NCBI GenBank assembly: GCA_947626705.1
Contig: CANQTJ010000015.1
Coordinates: 1-17,542, forward strand
Length of the DNA: 17,542 nucleotides
DNA from: an uncultured Clostridia bacterium
GTDB taxonomy: Bacteria; Bacillota; Clostridia; TANB77; CAG-508
Direction: 5' to 3'
The position numbers and the translations under genes were made by a program. The notes under the pieces were generated by a model. The model was not told the origin of the DNA. It was given only the letters and a program-made list of their open reading frames with translations, and ran no database searches. Positions 1-6,758 of the stretch are shown here, piece after piece (position 1 is the first letter of the stretch; the number at the start of each line of letters is the position of its first letter).

Positions 1-465
1 AAAGAAACATTTAAAATGAATGTAAATGTAACAAACTGTTCAAATAACTATGGACCATATCAACACAATGAAAAATTAATACCACATATGATAAAATTAG
101 CTTTAAATGATGAAAAACTTCCAGTATATGGCGAAGGTCTAAACATAAGAGATTGGCTATATGTAGAAGACCATTGTGAAGCAATAGATATGGTATTTCA
201 TAAAGGAATATCTGGAGAAAGATATAATATAGGCGGACATAATGAAAGAAGAAATATTCAAATAGTAAAACTAATATTAGAAAGATTAGGAAAGCCAGAA
301 GATTTAATAGAATATGTTGAAGATAGAAAAGGGCATGACTATAGATATGCTATTGACCCAACAAAAATAAAAAATGAATTAGGTTGGGAACCAAAAACTA
401 AATTTGAAGATGGAATTATAAAAACTATAGACTGGTATTTAGCAAATCCAGAATGGTTAAAATAA
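1..465 (+). CDS. rfbB: dTDP-glucose 4,6-dehydratase, C-terminal part (cut by window start)
   Basis: The reading frame is open from base 1 (KETFK before the first Met at 16), so this is the last 154 residues of a protein usually about 340 residues long. Visible family signatures are NCSNNYGPYQ, the NIRDWLYVEDHC block that closes the substrate pocket, YNIGG, and the terminal LGWEPK segment typical of extended short-chain dehydrogenases. The enzyme converts dTDP-glucose to dTDP-4-keto-6-deoxyglucose in the cytoplasm, the second step towards dTDP-L-rhamnose and related deoxysugars. The catalytic YxxxK and the NAD-binding Rossmann motif lie outside the window. Other rml genes presumably lie upstream. 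A hairpin terminator follows about 50 bases after the stop, so this ends a transcription unit. Confidence 0.93.
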   Translation, partial: KETFKMNVNVTNCSNNYGPYQHNEKLIPHMIKLALNDEKLPVYGEGLNIRDWLYVEDHCEAIDMVFHKGISGERYNIGGHNERRNIQIVKLILERLGKPEDLIEYVEDRKGHDYRYAIDPTKIKNELGWEPKTKFEDGIIKTIDWYLANPEWLK

Positions 466-514
466 TATATCTACTTTCATTGCATATTTTAATATTAAAA
501 TTTTATATAACTTA

Positions 515-540
515 AAAAAGTAGCTTTTAGCTACTTTTTA
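515..540. terminator. Bidirectional intrinsic terminator between converging genes
   Basis: An 11-bp perfect stem (515-525 with 529-539) with a 3-base T loop. The core GTAGCT/AGCTAC is flanked by an A run on the left and a T run on the right, so each strand ends in a U tract. It sits between the rfbB stop and the stop of the convergent minus-strand gene, and probably ends transcription from both sides. Confidence 0.8.
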
Positions 541-565
541 TAATTCCTATACTTCCAACTTTAGT

Positions 566-988
566 CTATAAATAGCAGAGTTTCAGGCTTATTAAAAAAT
601 CAACTAGTTCCACATAATCTTCTTTATCTAATTTAAAAATTAATGTATTTGTATAATATCTTGTGTACAAACAATCATTTTTTAAAAAATCAAAAGAAAA
701 ATAAAAATTTCCATTTAGATAACTCTCATCATATAAAGTAAAATTTGCTACGAATACACTAGTATTTGGTACATCATTTTCTATAACTTTACTTAAAATA
801 ATTGGATTTGAGCTACTATCAAAAATTTTAGGCCAAATATCTTCAGTATCGAAATGATATCTACCTTTATGATGGCAAGTAATTGTTAGTTGCCGTTTAT
901 TAGATAGATTTATTATGGCATTTACATTTTCAAAAATGCCGAGTTCTTCTGGTAAAGGTACATATACTGTAGTTACTGGAAATACCAT
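566..988 (-). CDS. Hypothetical protein, 140 aa, family not recognised
   Basis: I do not recognise this protein. It has no signal peptide or membrane helix and no obvious catalytic motif. Its sequence alternates short hydrophobic and polar stretches (TVYVPLPEEL, NAIINLS, SVFVANFTLYD, FYFSFDF), suggesting a beta-rich soluble fold, and it ends with a hydrophobic helix-like segment (YVELVDFLISLKLCYL). The ATG at 988 is preceded on the minus strand by AAAAGGACGGTG, an acceptable ribosome binding site. A near-consensus sigma-A promoter lies about 60 bases upstream, overlapping the end of the flippase gene, so it can be transcribed separately from that gene. It ends towards the shared terminator at 515-540. 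No polysaccharide role can be assigned from sequence; the neighbourhood is the only hint. Confidence 0.75.
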   Translation of the reverse strand: MVFPVTTVYVPLPEELGIFENVNAIINLSNKRQLTITCHHKGRYHFDTEDIWPKIFDSSSNPIILSKVIENDVPNTSVFVANFTLYDESYLNGNFYFSFDFLKNDCLYTRYYTNTLIFKLDKEDYVELVDFLISLKLCYL

Positions 989-1047
989 AATTTTTCACCG
1001 TCCTTTTATAAAAAACAGGTTAATTGTTAAAAAAATTTCTTAAATAT

Positions 1048-1076
1048 AGTATATTAAAAAAGAATTTTTTTGTCAA
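1048..1076 (-). promoter_or_regulatory. Strong sigma-A promoter for the 140-aa gene
   Basis: Read on the minus strand: TTGACA (1071-1076), a 17-base spacer, and TATACT (1048-1053). The -35 is perfect and the -10 has 5 of 6 consensus bases at the ideal spacing. Predicted transcription start is near 1041, giving a leader of about 53 bases before the ATG at 988. The -10 abuts the stop codon of the upstream flippase gene (1054-1056), and the spacer and -35 lie inside its coding end. Confidence 0.75.
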
Positions 1077-2559
1077 TAAATTTACAAACAATAAAAAACA
1101 TTAAACAATAAAAAACTATAAACAAAGCAATATTAACAATTAAATTGGATATTAAATTAACAAAACAAAAATGAAAAATATTAATAAGTAAATATGAAAT
1201 CAAACTACAACACAAGGGAGTAAAAATCCAATCAAAAAAATTAATTTTAATATGCAAAGATTTTATTAATTGAAAAAGACTCACACTAAAATTCAATAAT
1301 TCGCTTATAAAGATTGAAACTATATATCCATTAATTCCCCACAGAGGAAGAACAAAAAATATAAAACTAATAGTAACACTTAAATCTAGAATATTGCAAC
1401 ACATAACACTAAATTGCTTATTTAATCCCTTTAAAATACTATCGATAATATTGTCCATATACATAAAAAAAATTAAAGGAGCAATAATTTTAAAATATAA
1501 TCCTATTTCTAAATTATTATAAATTGCAAGTCCAAGCTCATTAGAAAAGAATAAAAAAATACTACAAATACATATAGAAAAGCTACAAGTAAATTTAAAA
1601 ATTTTATTGCTAATATAATTAATTGCTATATAATTTTTTTGTGCTACATAAGTTGAAAACTCTGGTATTAAAAGGTTACTATAAGAGCTAATAAAAACAG
1701 TAGGAAATGTTATTACAGGCATAACCATACCATTAATCATTCCATACTTAGATAAAGCATTACTACAAGACAATCCATATTTTTCTAATTGAGATGGTAT
1801 AATTAATTGCTTTAGTGTACTTAAACCAGAACGTATATATGAAGTAATTGCAACGGGAAAAGCAATTTTTAATATATTTATTCTCTGACCAAATGAACGT
1901 ACATTACTCAATTTTTTTAATTTAATATCAATAATATACAATACAAAAATAAAAGTAAATGAACATATTTCAGAAATGACATCAGCTAAAATTAAGGAAA
2001 TACAAATATATTCAACACCTTTTGAAATATTGATTTTTAATAAAATTATAGTTGCAAACATTTTTATAATAAATTCAAAAATTTGAGTGATAGCATTTTT
2101 ATATCCTTTTCTAATTGTTGTAAAATAACTACTTATACATGAAGACATAGAAATAAAAGGCAGACCAATTGCTATATAAAATAATGGTTTTATAGATACC
2201 ATATTATGCAAAAAATTTGTTGTTATAAAATTAGAAAACAATAAAATAATTATTCCAGCAAAAATTCCTAATAATAAACTAAAAAATATACAAGACCTTA
2301 TTGCCTTTATAGCTGTATTTTGTTTATCTAAAGCAAATTTTTCAGAAACGATAACTGTTACAGCAATATTCAGTCCAGAAGTTGATATAGTTATAAAAAA
2401 TAGGTAAACGGCCATTACTAAACTAAAAACACCAATCGCTTCTGAACCTATTTTATTTGATATATAAATATTAAATACTAATGTCGCAAATCTCATTATT
2501 AAAGCAGTAATAGTTAAAATAGTTCCATTTATAAAAAATAATTTACTTTTTTCTCTCAA
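1054..2559 (-). CDS. SpoVB/MurJ-type polysaccharide flippase (MOP superfamily)
   Basis: A 501-residue integral membrane protein with about 12-14 hydrophobic helices spread over its length. The N-terminus (FFINGTILTITALIMRFATL) and the central block SKYGMINGMVMPVITFPTVF match the pattern of SpoVB/YtgP-like members of the MOP (multidrug/oligosaccharidyl-lipid/polysaccharide) exporter superfamily, which flip undecaprenyl-linked precursors across the membrane. The length fits the family (about 500-550). The start is TTG: the frame has a TGA three codons upstream, GGTGA stands 6 bases before the TTG, and the next in-frame ATG (residue 22) would remove half of the first helix. It faces the acyl-CoA ligase gene divergently across 149 bases. 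Substrate is unknown; a peptidoglycan or capsule precursor is possible. The window holds a second flippase at its right edge, so this one may serve a different glycan. Confidence 0.85.
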   Translation of the reverse strand: MREKSKLFFINGTILTITALIMRFATLVFNIYISNKIGSEAIGVFSLVMAVYLFFITISTSGLNIAVTVIVSEKFALDKQNTAIKAIRSCIFFSLLLGIFAGIIILLFSNFITTNFLHNMVSIKPLFYIAIGLPFISMSSCISSYFTTIRKGYKNAITQIFEFIIKMFATIILLKINISKGVEYICISLILADVISEICSFTFIFVLYIIDIKLKKLSNVRSFGQRINILKIAFPVAITSYIRSGLSTLKQLIIPSQLEKYGLSCSNALSKYGMINGMVMPVITFPTVFISSYSNLLIPEFSTYVAQKNYIAINYISNKIFKFTCSFSICICSIFLFFSNELGLAIYNNLEIGLYFKIIAPLIFFMYMDNIIDSILKGLNKQFSVMCCNILDLSVTISFIFFVLPLWGINGYIVSIFISELLNFSVSLFQLIKSLHIKINFFDWIFTPLCCSLISYLLINIFHFCFVNLISNLIVNIALFIVFYCLMFFIVCKFIDKKILF

Positions 2560-2565
2560 AAATAT

Positions 2566-2570
2566 TCACC
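2566..2570 (-). promoter_or_regulatory. Ribosome binding site supporting a TTG start
   Basis: GGTGA on the minus strand, 6 bases before the TTG at 2557-2559. An in-frame TGA lies between this site and the TTG, so no longer N-terminus is possible. Confidence 0.5.
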
Positions 2571-2615
2571 ATTTAAGCTTATTAGCAAAGAATTAAATTT
2601 ATGAATAATTTTACA

Positions 2616-2640
2616 GATAAAAAACACTAGACTTTTTATC
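2616..2640. promoter_or_regulatory. Inverted repeat, possible operator at the acyl-CoA ligase promoter
   Basis: GATAAAAA (2616-2623) and TTTTTATC (2633-2640) form an 8-bp perfect inverted repeat with a 9-base centre. The right arm overlaps the proposed -35 of the plus-strand promoter. This could be a repressor site, but AT-rich DNA makes such repeats by chance. A smaller repeat (ATGAC, 8 bases, GTCAT; 2664-2681) lies in the leader. Confidence 0.3.
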
Positions 2641-2656
2641 AAAATTAATGTATTAT
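2628..2656 (+). promoter_or_regulatory. Probable sigma-A promoter for the acyl-CoA ligase gene
   Basis: TAGACT (2628-2633; 4 of 6), a 17-base spacer, and TATTAT (2651-2656; 5 of 6). It gives a leader of about 45 bases ending in AGGAGA at 2695-2700, 8 bases before the ATG at 2709. Confidence 0.5.
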
Positions 2657-2708
2657 GATATAAATGACAAATAGAAGTCATATATTTTAATAATAGGAGA
2701 GTTTTTAT

Positions 2709-4427
2709 ATGAAAAAAGAAAGAAAAGTACAAGAATTTAATAATATAAAGGAGATAGTATATAATTCAGCAAAAAAATACGCAAATAACATAGCATTTAT
2801 AATAAAACATCAAGAAGGAAAAAACAAAAAATATGAAAATATAACATATAAAAAATTTTTAGAACAAATTAATGCCTTAGGAACTAAATTATTTTCTATG
2901 GGATTAAAAAATAAAAGAATAGCTGTTTTAGGTAGAAATAGATATGAATGGGCATTAGCACATCTAACAAATCTATTAGGAGGAATAATATCAATTCCAC
3001 TAGATAAAGATTTACAAGTAGATGAACTAGAAAATTCATTAATAAGAAGTAAAGCTGATGCTATTTTTTTTGATGAAAAATATATTGAAAAAATAGAAGA
3101 AATAAAGAAAAGGAATAACACAAATATAGAAGAATATATATCTATGTCTAAATTAGAGAACTATAATGACATACAAACATTAATTGAAGAAGGCAGTAAA
3201 TTATTAGAACAAGGAAACGAAGAATATACATCAACTCAAATAAAAGAAGAAGAAATGAACATATTATTATTTACATCTGGAACAACATCAAAATCAAAAG
3301 CTGTAATGTTATCTCAAAAAAATATAGCAACAAATGTATGTGCAATGCAAAAAGTAGAAGGGATATACGAAACAGACTCTAACTTAGCATTTTTACCATT
3401 TCATCATATATTTGGTTCAACAGCTTTAATTGTTATGATTGCGTGTGGAGTAAGAACTTCATTTCCAGATGGATTAAGATATGTAGCTCAAAATTTAAAA
3501 GAATATGAAGTTTCTGTTTTTGTTGGAGTTCCGCTTCTTATTGAAGCAATATATAACAAAGTATTAAAAGAAATTGAAAAACAAGGAAAAACAAAACTTA
3601 TAAAAACAGCGACAAAAATAAGTAACATATTATTGAAATTACATATAGATATAAGAAGAAAGATATTCAAACAAATAATAGATAATCTTGGTGGAAAAAT
3701 GAGATTTATAATATCAGGAGGAGCACCATTAGATCCACAAGTAGAAAAAGGCTTAATAGATTTTGGAATACAAATGGCACAAGGTTATGGACTAACTGAA
3801 ACAGCTCCTGTTATATCAGCAGAAAATGATTTTAAAACAAAATTAGGCTCAATCGGTGTACCATTAGACAACGTTACAGTAGAAATAGTAAATAAAGATG
3901 CAAATGGAATAGGAGAACTACGTGTAAAAGGACCAAATGTAATGTTAGGATATTACGAAAACGAAGAAGAAACAAAAAATGTTTTAAAAGATGGATGGTT
4001 CTATACAGGAGATTTAGGATATATAGATAAAGATGGATTTATATTCATTACAGGAAGACAAAAAAATATGATTGTACTTAAAAATGGAAAAAAAGTATTT
4101 CCAGAAGAAATAGAAACTTTAGTAAACAGAATTGACTTAGTAGAAGAATGTATGGTTTTTGGTATGCCAGATGAAGAAGATAAAAATGATGTAAAACTTT
4201 CTATTAAGGTAGTTTATAATAAAGATGAAGTGAAAGAAAAACATGGAGATATATCAGAAGAAGAAATTAAAAACATCATTTGGGATAGAATTAAAAATGA
4301 AGTTAATTCCACAGTTCCTAGATATAAACATATAATGAATATGATTTTAACTGATAAAGAATTAATAAAGACTACTACTAAAAAAGTTAAAAGAAATGAA
4401 GAAATGAAGTTGATATTGAACTCTTAA
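2709..4427 (+). CDS. AMP-forming acyl-CoA synthetase (long-chain fatty acid-CoA ligase family)
   Basis: A 572-residue member of the adenylate-forming (ANL) superfamily, which activates a carboxylic acid with ATP to an acyl-adenylate and transfers it to CoA. Visible motifs in order: phosphate loop LFTSGTTSKSKAV (187-199), the FLPFHHIFG region (228-236), SGGAPL (336-341), adenine-binding YGLTET (360-365), the TGD aspartate (433-435), the hinge segment FITGRQKNMIVLKNGKKVFP (446-465), and the C-terminal lysine in TTTKKVKR (555-562). The phosphate loop has Ser-Lys-Ser where the usual form is Gly-x-Pro, a modest deviation. Similarity is to FadD/long-chain ligases; the acid used is not predictable, and an acyl-ACP or other acceptor cannot be excluded. 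It is soluble or peripheral. It appears to be a single-gene unit with its own promoter and a consensus AGGAGA ribosome binding site. Confidence 0.88.
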   Translation: MKKERKVQEFNNIKEIVYNSAKKYANNIAFIIKHQEGKNKKYENITYKKFLEQINALGTKLFSMGLKNKRIAVLGRNRYEWALAHLTNLLGGIISIPLDKDLQVDELENSLIRSKADAIFFDEKYIEKIEEIKKRNNTNIEEYISMSKLENYNDIQTLIEEGSKLLEQGNEEYTSTQIKEEEMNILLFTSGTTSKSKAVMLSQKNIATNVCAMQKVEGIYETDSNLAFLPFHHIFGSTALIVMIACGVRTSFPDGLRYVAQNLKEYEVSVFVGVPLLIEAIYNKVLKEIEKQGKTKLIKTATKISNILLKLHIDIRRKIFKQIIDNLGGKMRFIISGGAPLDPQVEKGLIDFGIQMAQGYGLTETAPVISAENDFKTKLGSIGVPLDNVTVEIVNKDANGIGELRVKGPNVMLGYYENEEETKNVLKDGWFYTGDLGYIDKDGFIFITGRQKNMIVLKNGKKVFPEEIETLVNRIDLVEECMVFGMPDEEDKNDVKLSIKVVYNKDEVKEKHGDISEEEIKNIIWDRIKNEVNSTVPRYKHIMNMILTDKELIKTTTKKVKRNEEMKLILNS

Positions 4428-4513
4428 AAATGCATTTTGAACAAATATTAAAAGTAAGATAAACAGGGCAAACTTGAATTAAAATAGATATACTTTTTCA
4501 CAAATCAATATTC

Positions 4514-4519
4514 TATAAT
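4514..4519 (+). promoter_or_regulatory. Perfect -10 hexamer, possible housekeeping promoter
   Basis: TATAAT at 4514-4519 in the 183-base gap before the sigma-fusion gene. The region 17 bases upstream (TACTTT) is a poor -35, so this is only a candidate. It would give a leader of about 85 bases. Confidence 0.25.
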
Positions 4520-4560
4520 TAAAAAAAGCAAAATTTAAATAAAAAAATGATAACAAAATT

Positions 4561-4588
4561 TGAAACTTTTTTTATTAATACAGGTATA
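4561..4588 (+). promoter_or_regulatory. ECF-type promoter candidate upstream of the sigma-fusion gene
   Basis: TGAAAC (4561-4566), a 16-base spacer beginning with a T run, and GGTATA (4583-4588). Known Bacillus ECF promoters have an AAC-containing -35 (TGAAAC) and a CGTA/CGTC -10 at this spacing. ECF sigma genes commonly drive their own transcription, so the position is what autoregulation would predict. Transcription would start near 4594, leaving a very short leader that still includes the ribosome binding site at 4597-4603. Confidence 0.4.
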
Positions 4589-4596
4589 TATATTCG

Positions 4597-4603
4597 AAAG
4601 GGA
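4597..4603 (+). promoter_or_regulatory. Ribosome binding site fixing the start at 4611
   Basis: AAAGGGA, 7 bases before ATG 4611. A TTG 17 codons upstream (4560) keeps the frame open but has no ribosome binding site and would overlap the predicted promoter, so ATG 4611 is preferred. Confidence 0.6.
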
Positions 4604-4610
4604 ACAAAAA

Positions 4611-6437
4611 ATGGATAAAGATTTAGATATAAAACTATATAATGATTTTTTAGCAGGAGATACAAAAGCTTTTGAAATATTATATTTAAAATATAAAAAC
4701 AAAGTTCAATATTTTATTTATAACATAATAAAAAATAATGAAAAAGCAGAAGATATTACACAAGAAGTATTTATGTATATTTTCAAAAATAAATTAAGAG
4801 AAAAATGTAGTTTTAAAAATTATATATACCTTGTTGCAAAAAGTAGAGCTATAAACTATTTAAATAAAGAAAAAAGAAGAAAAGAAATTACAGATACATA
4901 TTTATCGAACAAACAAGAAGAAATACAAGAAGATGCTACTGAAATAATTGAAAAAATGGAAGAAAGAAAACAATTAATAGAATCAATAAATATGTTAGAT
5001 GAAAAATACAAAAACGCTATTTATTTAAATAAAATAGAAGGCTTTTCATACAAAGAAACAGCAGAAATTTTAAACATATCTATTCAAAATGTAAAAAATC
5101 TTATACATAGAGGAAAAAAAGAATTAAGAAAAATATTAATAAAAACAGGATATAATAAAATGAACAAAATATCAAAAATAATAGTTATTATATTAGCATT
5201 ATCTTTAACTTTAACAGGAGTAGTATATGCAATAAATAAAATATATAAAAATGTAAATAAAAATTATGATATAAATATGAATCCTACATATCAAAGCACA
5301 CTAGAGGAAAACACAATTAACAATTTATGGGTAGGTACATTAGACTTAGCATGGAAAGATTTAACAGAAAAAATTGGGAGAAAAATAGAATTAGAAGAAA
5401 ATATTGAAATAGCAAATGAATTAAATGAAAGTACATTTTCAAAGGAGATGTTAGACTCAAAAGACTACAATATAAATGTAGAAAAAACACTCTCTGGAGG
5501 ATATAAGATTGATGCAACTTTAAATAAGGAATTAAACTATTTAGAAACATTTGACAATCTAAGCAACAACTACAATCTAACCTTTGGAGATGGAGAAGAA
5601 TACATTAAATATTTTGGAATAAATAATGCAAGTATAGAAGATATGAATAAAAATGTAGAAATACTATTTTATAATGAAAATACACAAAAAACATCAAATA
5701 ATCTAATAACATTTAGTAAAAGTAATGACTTTGCAATAAAGTTAAAAACAAAAGAAGGAGATGAAATAATACTATATAGAACAGATGATAATAAATCATT
5801 TGATGAATATTATAAAGATATATTAAATAAAACAAAAACATATACAGGTAATAAACAATTTATGGAAGATGATGAATTAAGAATCCCTTATGTTAAAGTA
5901 AATGGAATGATTAGTTATAATCAATTATTTGGAAAAACAATAAAAAATACTAAAGGTATGTATATTTCAGATGTAACGCAAAACGTAAATTTCTATCTAA
6001 ATGAAAAAGGATGCAATTTATCAAGTAAATCTACAATGGTAACCGAATATTTAGGAATAGGAGAAGATACTAAATTTTGTTATTTTGATAATACATTTAT
6101 AATATTTATGAAAGAAGCTAATTGCGACAATCCATATTTTGCATTAAAAGTTGATAATAGCAATATCCTCGAAAAAAAGGAAGAAACAGATAAGCCATCT
6201 ATATTGGATTATACAATGATGAAAGACAAAGATAAATATAAAGTAGATAATGGCGAATATAAATTTTACGAAGATGATAAATATGAATATTATTATCCTG
6301 TTAAAAAAACAAAATATGTACATGTATATTTTAAAGATGGTAGTAGTGATACTGTAGAACAAGCTTTAAAAGATGGAAAAATTTCATTAGAATTATTAGA
6401 TGAATATGGCGTTGAATATATAAAAAAAGAAAAATAG
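4611..6437 (+). CDS. ECF sigma factor fused to a transmembrane segment and a large presumed extracytoplasmic region
   Basis: A 608-residue protein. Residues about 10-80 are sigma region 2 (GDTKAFEILYLKYKN, AEDITQEVF, and the RAINYLNKEKRR promoter-melting segment). Residues about 115-175 are sigma region 4 with a helix-turn-helix (FSYKETAEILNISIQNVKNL). Usual ECF sigma factors end here; this one runs on without a stop into a membrane helix (about 188-207, ISKIIVIILALSLTLTGVVYA) and about 400 further residues. By the positive-inside rule, the sigma part faces the cytoplasm and the rest lies outside. From memory, the outer region (NLWVGTLDLAWKDL, KYFGI, NDFAIKL, FDNTFIIFM, NPYFALKVD) recalls a family of secreted clostridial proteins with distant serpin-like traits; this is unverified. 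The end (about 545-608, YVHVYFKDGSSDTVEQALKDG) looks like a separate small module. I infer a membrane-held sigma factor with built-in sensor, possibly needing proteolytic release. An internal ATG (5160, residue 184) might also give the outer part alone. Confidence 0.85.
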   Translation: MDKDLDIKLYNDFLAGDTKAFEILYLKYKNKVQYFIYNIIKNNEKAEDITQEVFMYIFKNKLREKCSFKNYIYLVAKSRAINYLNKEKRRKEITDTYLSNKQEEIQEDATEIIEKMEERKQLIESINMLDEKYKNAIYLNKIEGFSYKETAEILNISIQNVKNLIHRGKKELRKILIKTGYNKMNKISKIIVIILALSLTLTGVVYAINKIYKNVNKNYDINMNPTYQSTLEENTINNLWVGTLDLAWKDLTEKIGRKIELEENIEIANELNESTFSKEMLDSKDYNINVEKTLSGGYKIDATLNKELNYLETFDNLSNNYNLTFGDGEEYIKYFGINNASIEDMNKNVEILFYNENTQKTSNNLITFSKSNDFAIKLKTKEGDEIILYRTDDNKSFDEYYKDILNKTKTYTGNKQFMEDDELRIPYVKVNGMISYNQLFGKTIKNTKGMYISDVTQNVNFYLNEKGCNLSSKSTMVTEYLGIGEDTKFCYFDNTFIIFMKEANCDNPYFALKVDNSNILEKKEETDKPSILDYTMMKDKDKYKVDNGEYKFYEDDKYEYYYPVKKTKYVHVYFKDGSSDTVEQALKDGKISLELLDEYGVEYIKKEK

Positions 6438-6497
6438 GATAGCTTTTTTAATAAAAAATAATAGACATTATTAAATTTTTATTATTAATACTTTTTT

Positions 6498-6554
6498 AAA
6501 AGCAACATATTATAATAGACCTAAAAGGTTAGGTTAAATGTATATGTTGCTTTT
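6498..6554 (+). terminator. Large compound hairpin with U tract, probable terminator
   Basis: An outer 13-bp perfect stem (6498-6510 with 6542-6554; core AGCAACATAT/ATATGTTGCT) encloses a second hairpin (ACCTAA 6519-6524 with TTAGGT 6529-6534, loop AAGG). The right outer arm ends in a T run (6551-6555). It lies 60 bases after the sigma-fusion stop and probably ends that transcript. The size and the nested hairpin are more than a simple terminator needs, so a small structured RNA is possible. Confidence 0.65.
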
Positions 6555-6633
6555 TAGTCTTTAATTTATGTTTGATAAATTTATAAATGTCAACTTGTTA
6601 TTATACAATGTTTAAAAATATTGAGAAAAATTG

Positions 6634-6662
6634 TTGAATTATTATTTAAGATATGTTAAAAT
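6634..6662 (+). promoter_or_regulatory. Promoter of the polysaccharide operon
   Basis: TTGAAT (6634-6639; 4 of 6), a 17-base spacer, and TAAAAT (6657-6662; 5 of 6) preceded by TG at 6654-6655, forming an extended -10. Transcription would start near 6669. AAGGGGG at 6745-6751 is the ribosome binding site, 7 bases before ATG 6759. Confidence 0.6.
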
Positions 6663-6758
6663 AATTAAAGAGCACTTTGTAAAGAAAATAACTTTATGAA
6701 AGAAAAAACTAATAGATAAAAGTTCCAATTTTTAATTTAGGAACAAGGGGGTAAAAAC

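Larger units (their letters stand above)
6438..6758. other. Non-coding interval of 321 bp
   Basis: No gene seen. It contains the compound hairpin at 6498-6554, an AT-rich stretch with a 10-base palindrome (6575-6584) that I do not interpret, the promoter at 6634-6662, and a leader of about 90 bases. The leader holds a weak hairpin (GTTCC 6722-6726, GGAAC 6740-6744) directly before the ribosome binding site. Confidence 0.7.

Noticed and set aside
2810..3121. Minus-strand open frame of 103 codons inside the acyl-CoA ligase gene
   Set aside because: It is antisense to a strongly coding gene, with low-complexity Phe/Ser/Leu-rich composition typical of antisense A-rich codons.
4428..4560. Terminator after the acyl-CoA ligase gene
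   Set aside because: No stem followed by a T tract could be found; the gap has only AT-rich sequence and weak promoter-like elements.
4560..4610. Upstream TTG extension of the sigma-fusion protein by 17 residues
   Set aside because: There is no ribosome binding site before it, it overlaps the likely promoter, and a well-spaced AAAGGGA points to ATG 4611.
6575..6584. Palindrome ATAAATTTAT as an operator
   Set aside because: A pure A/T ten-base palindrome is expected by chance in this composition and is about 50 bases upstream of the promoter.
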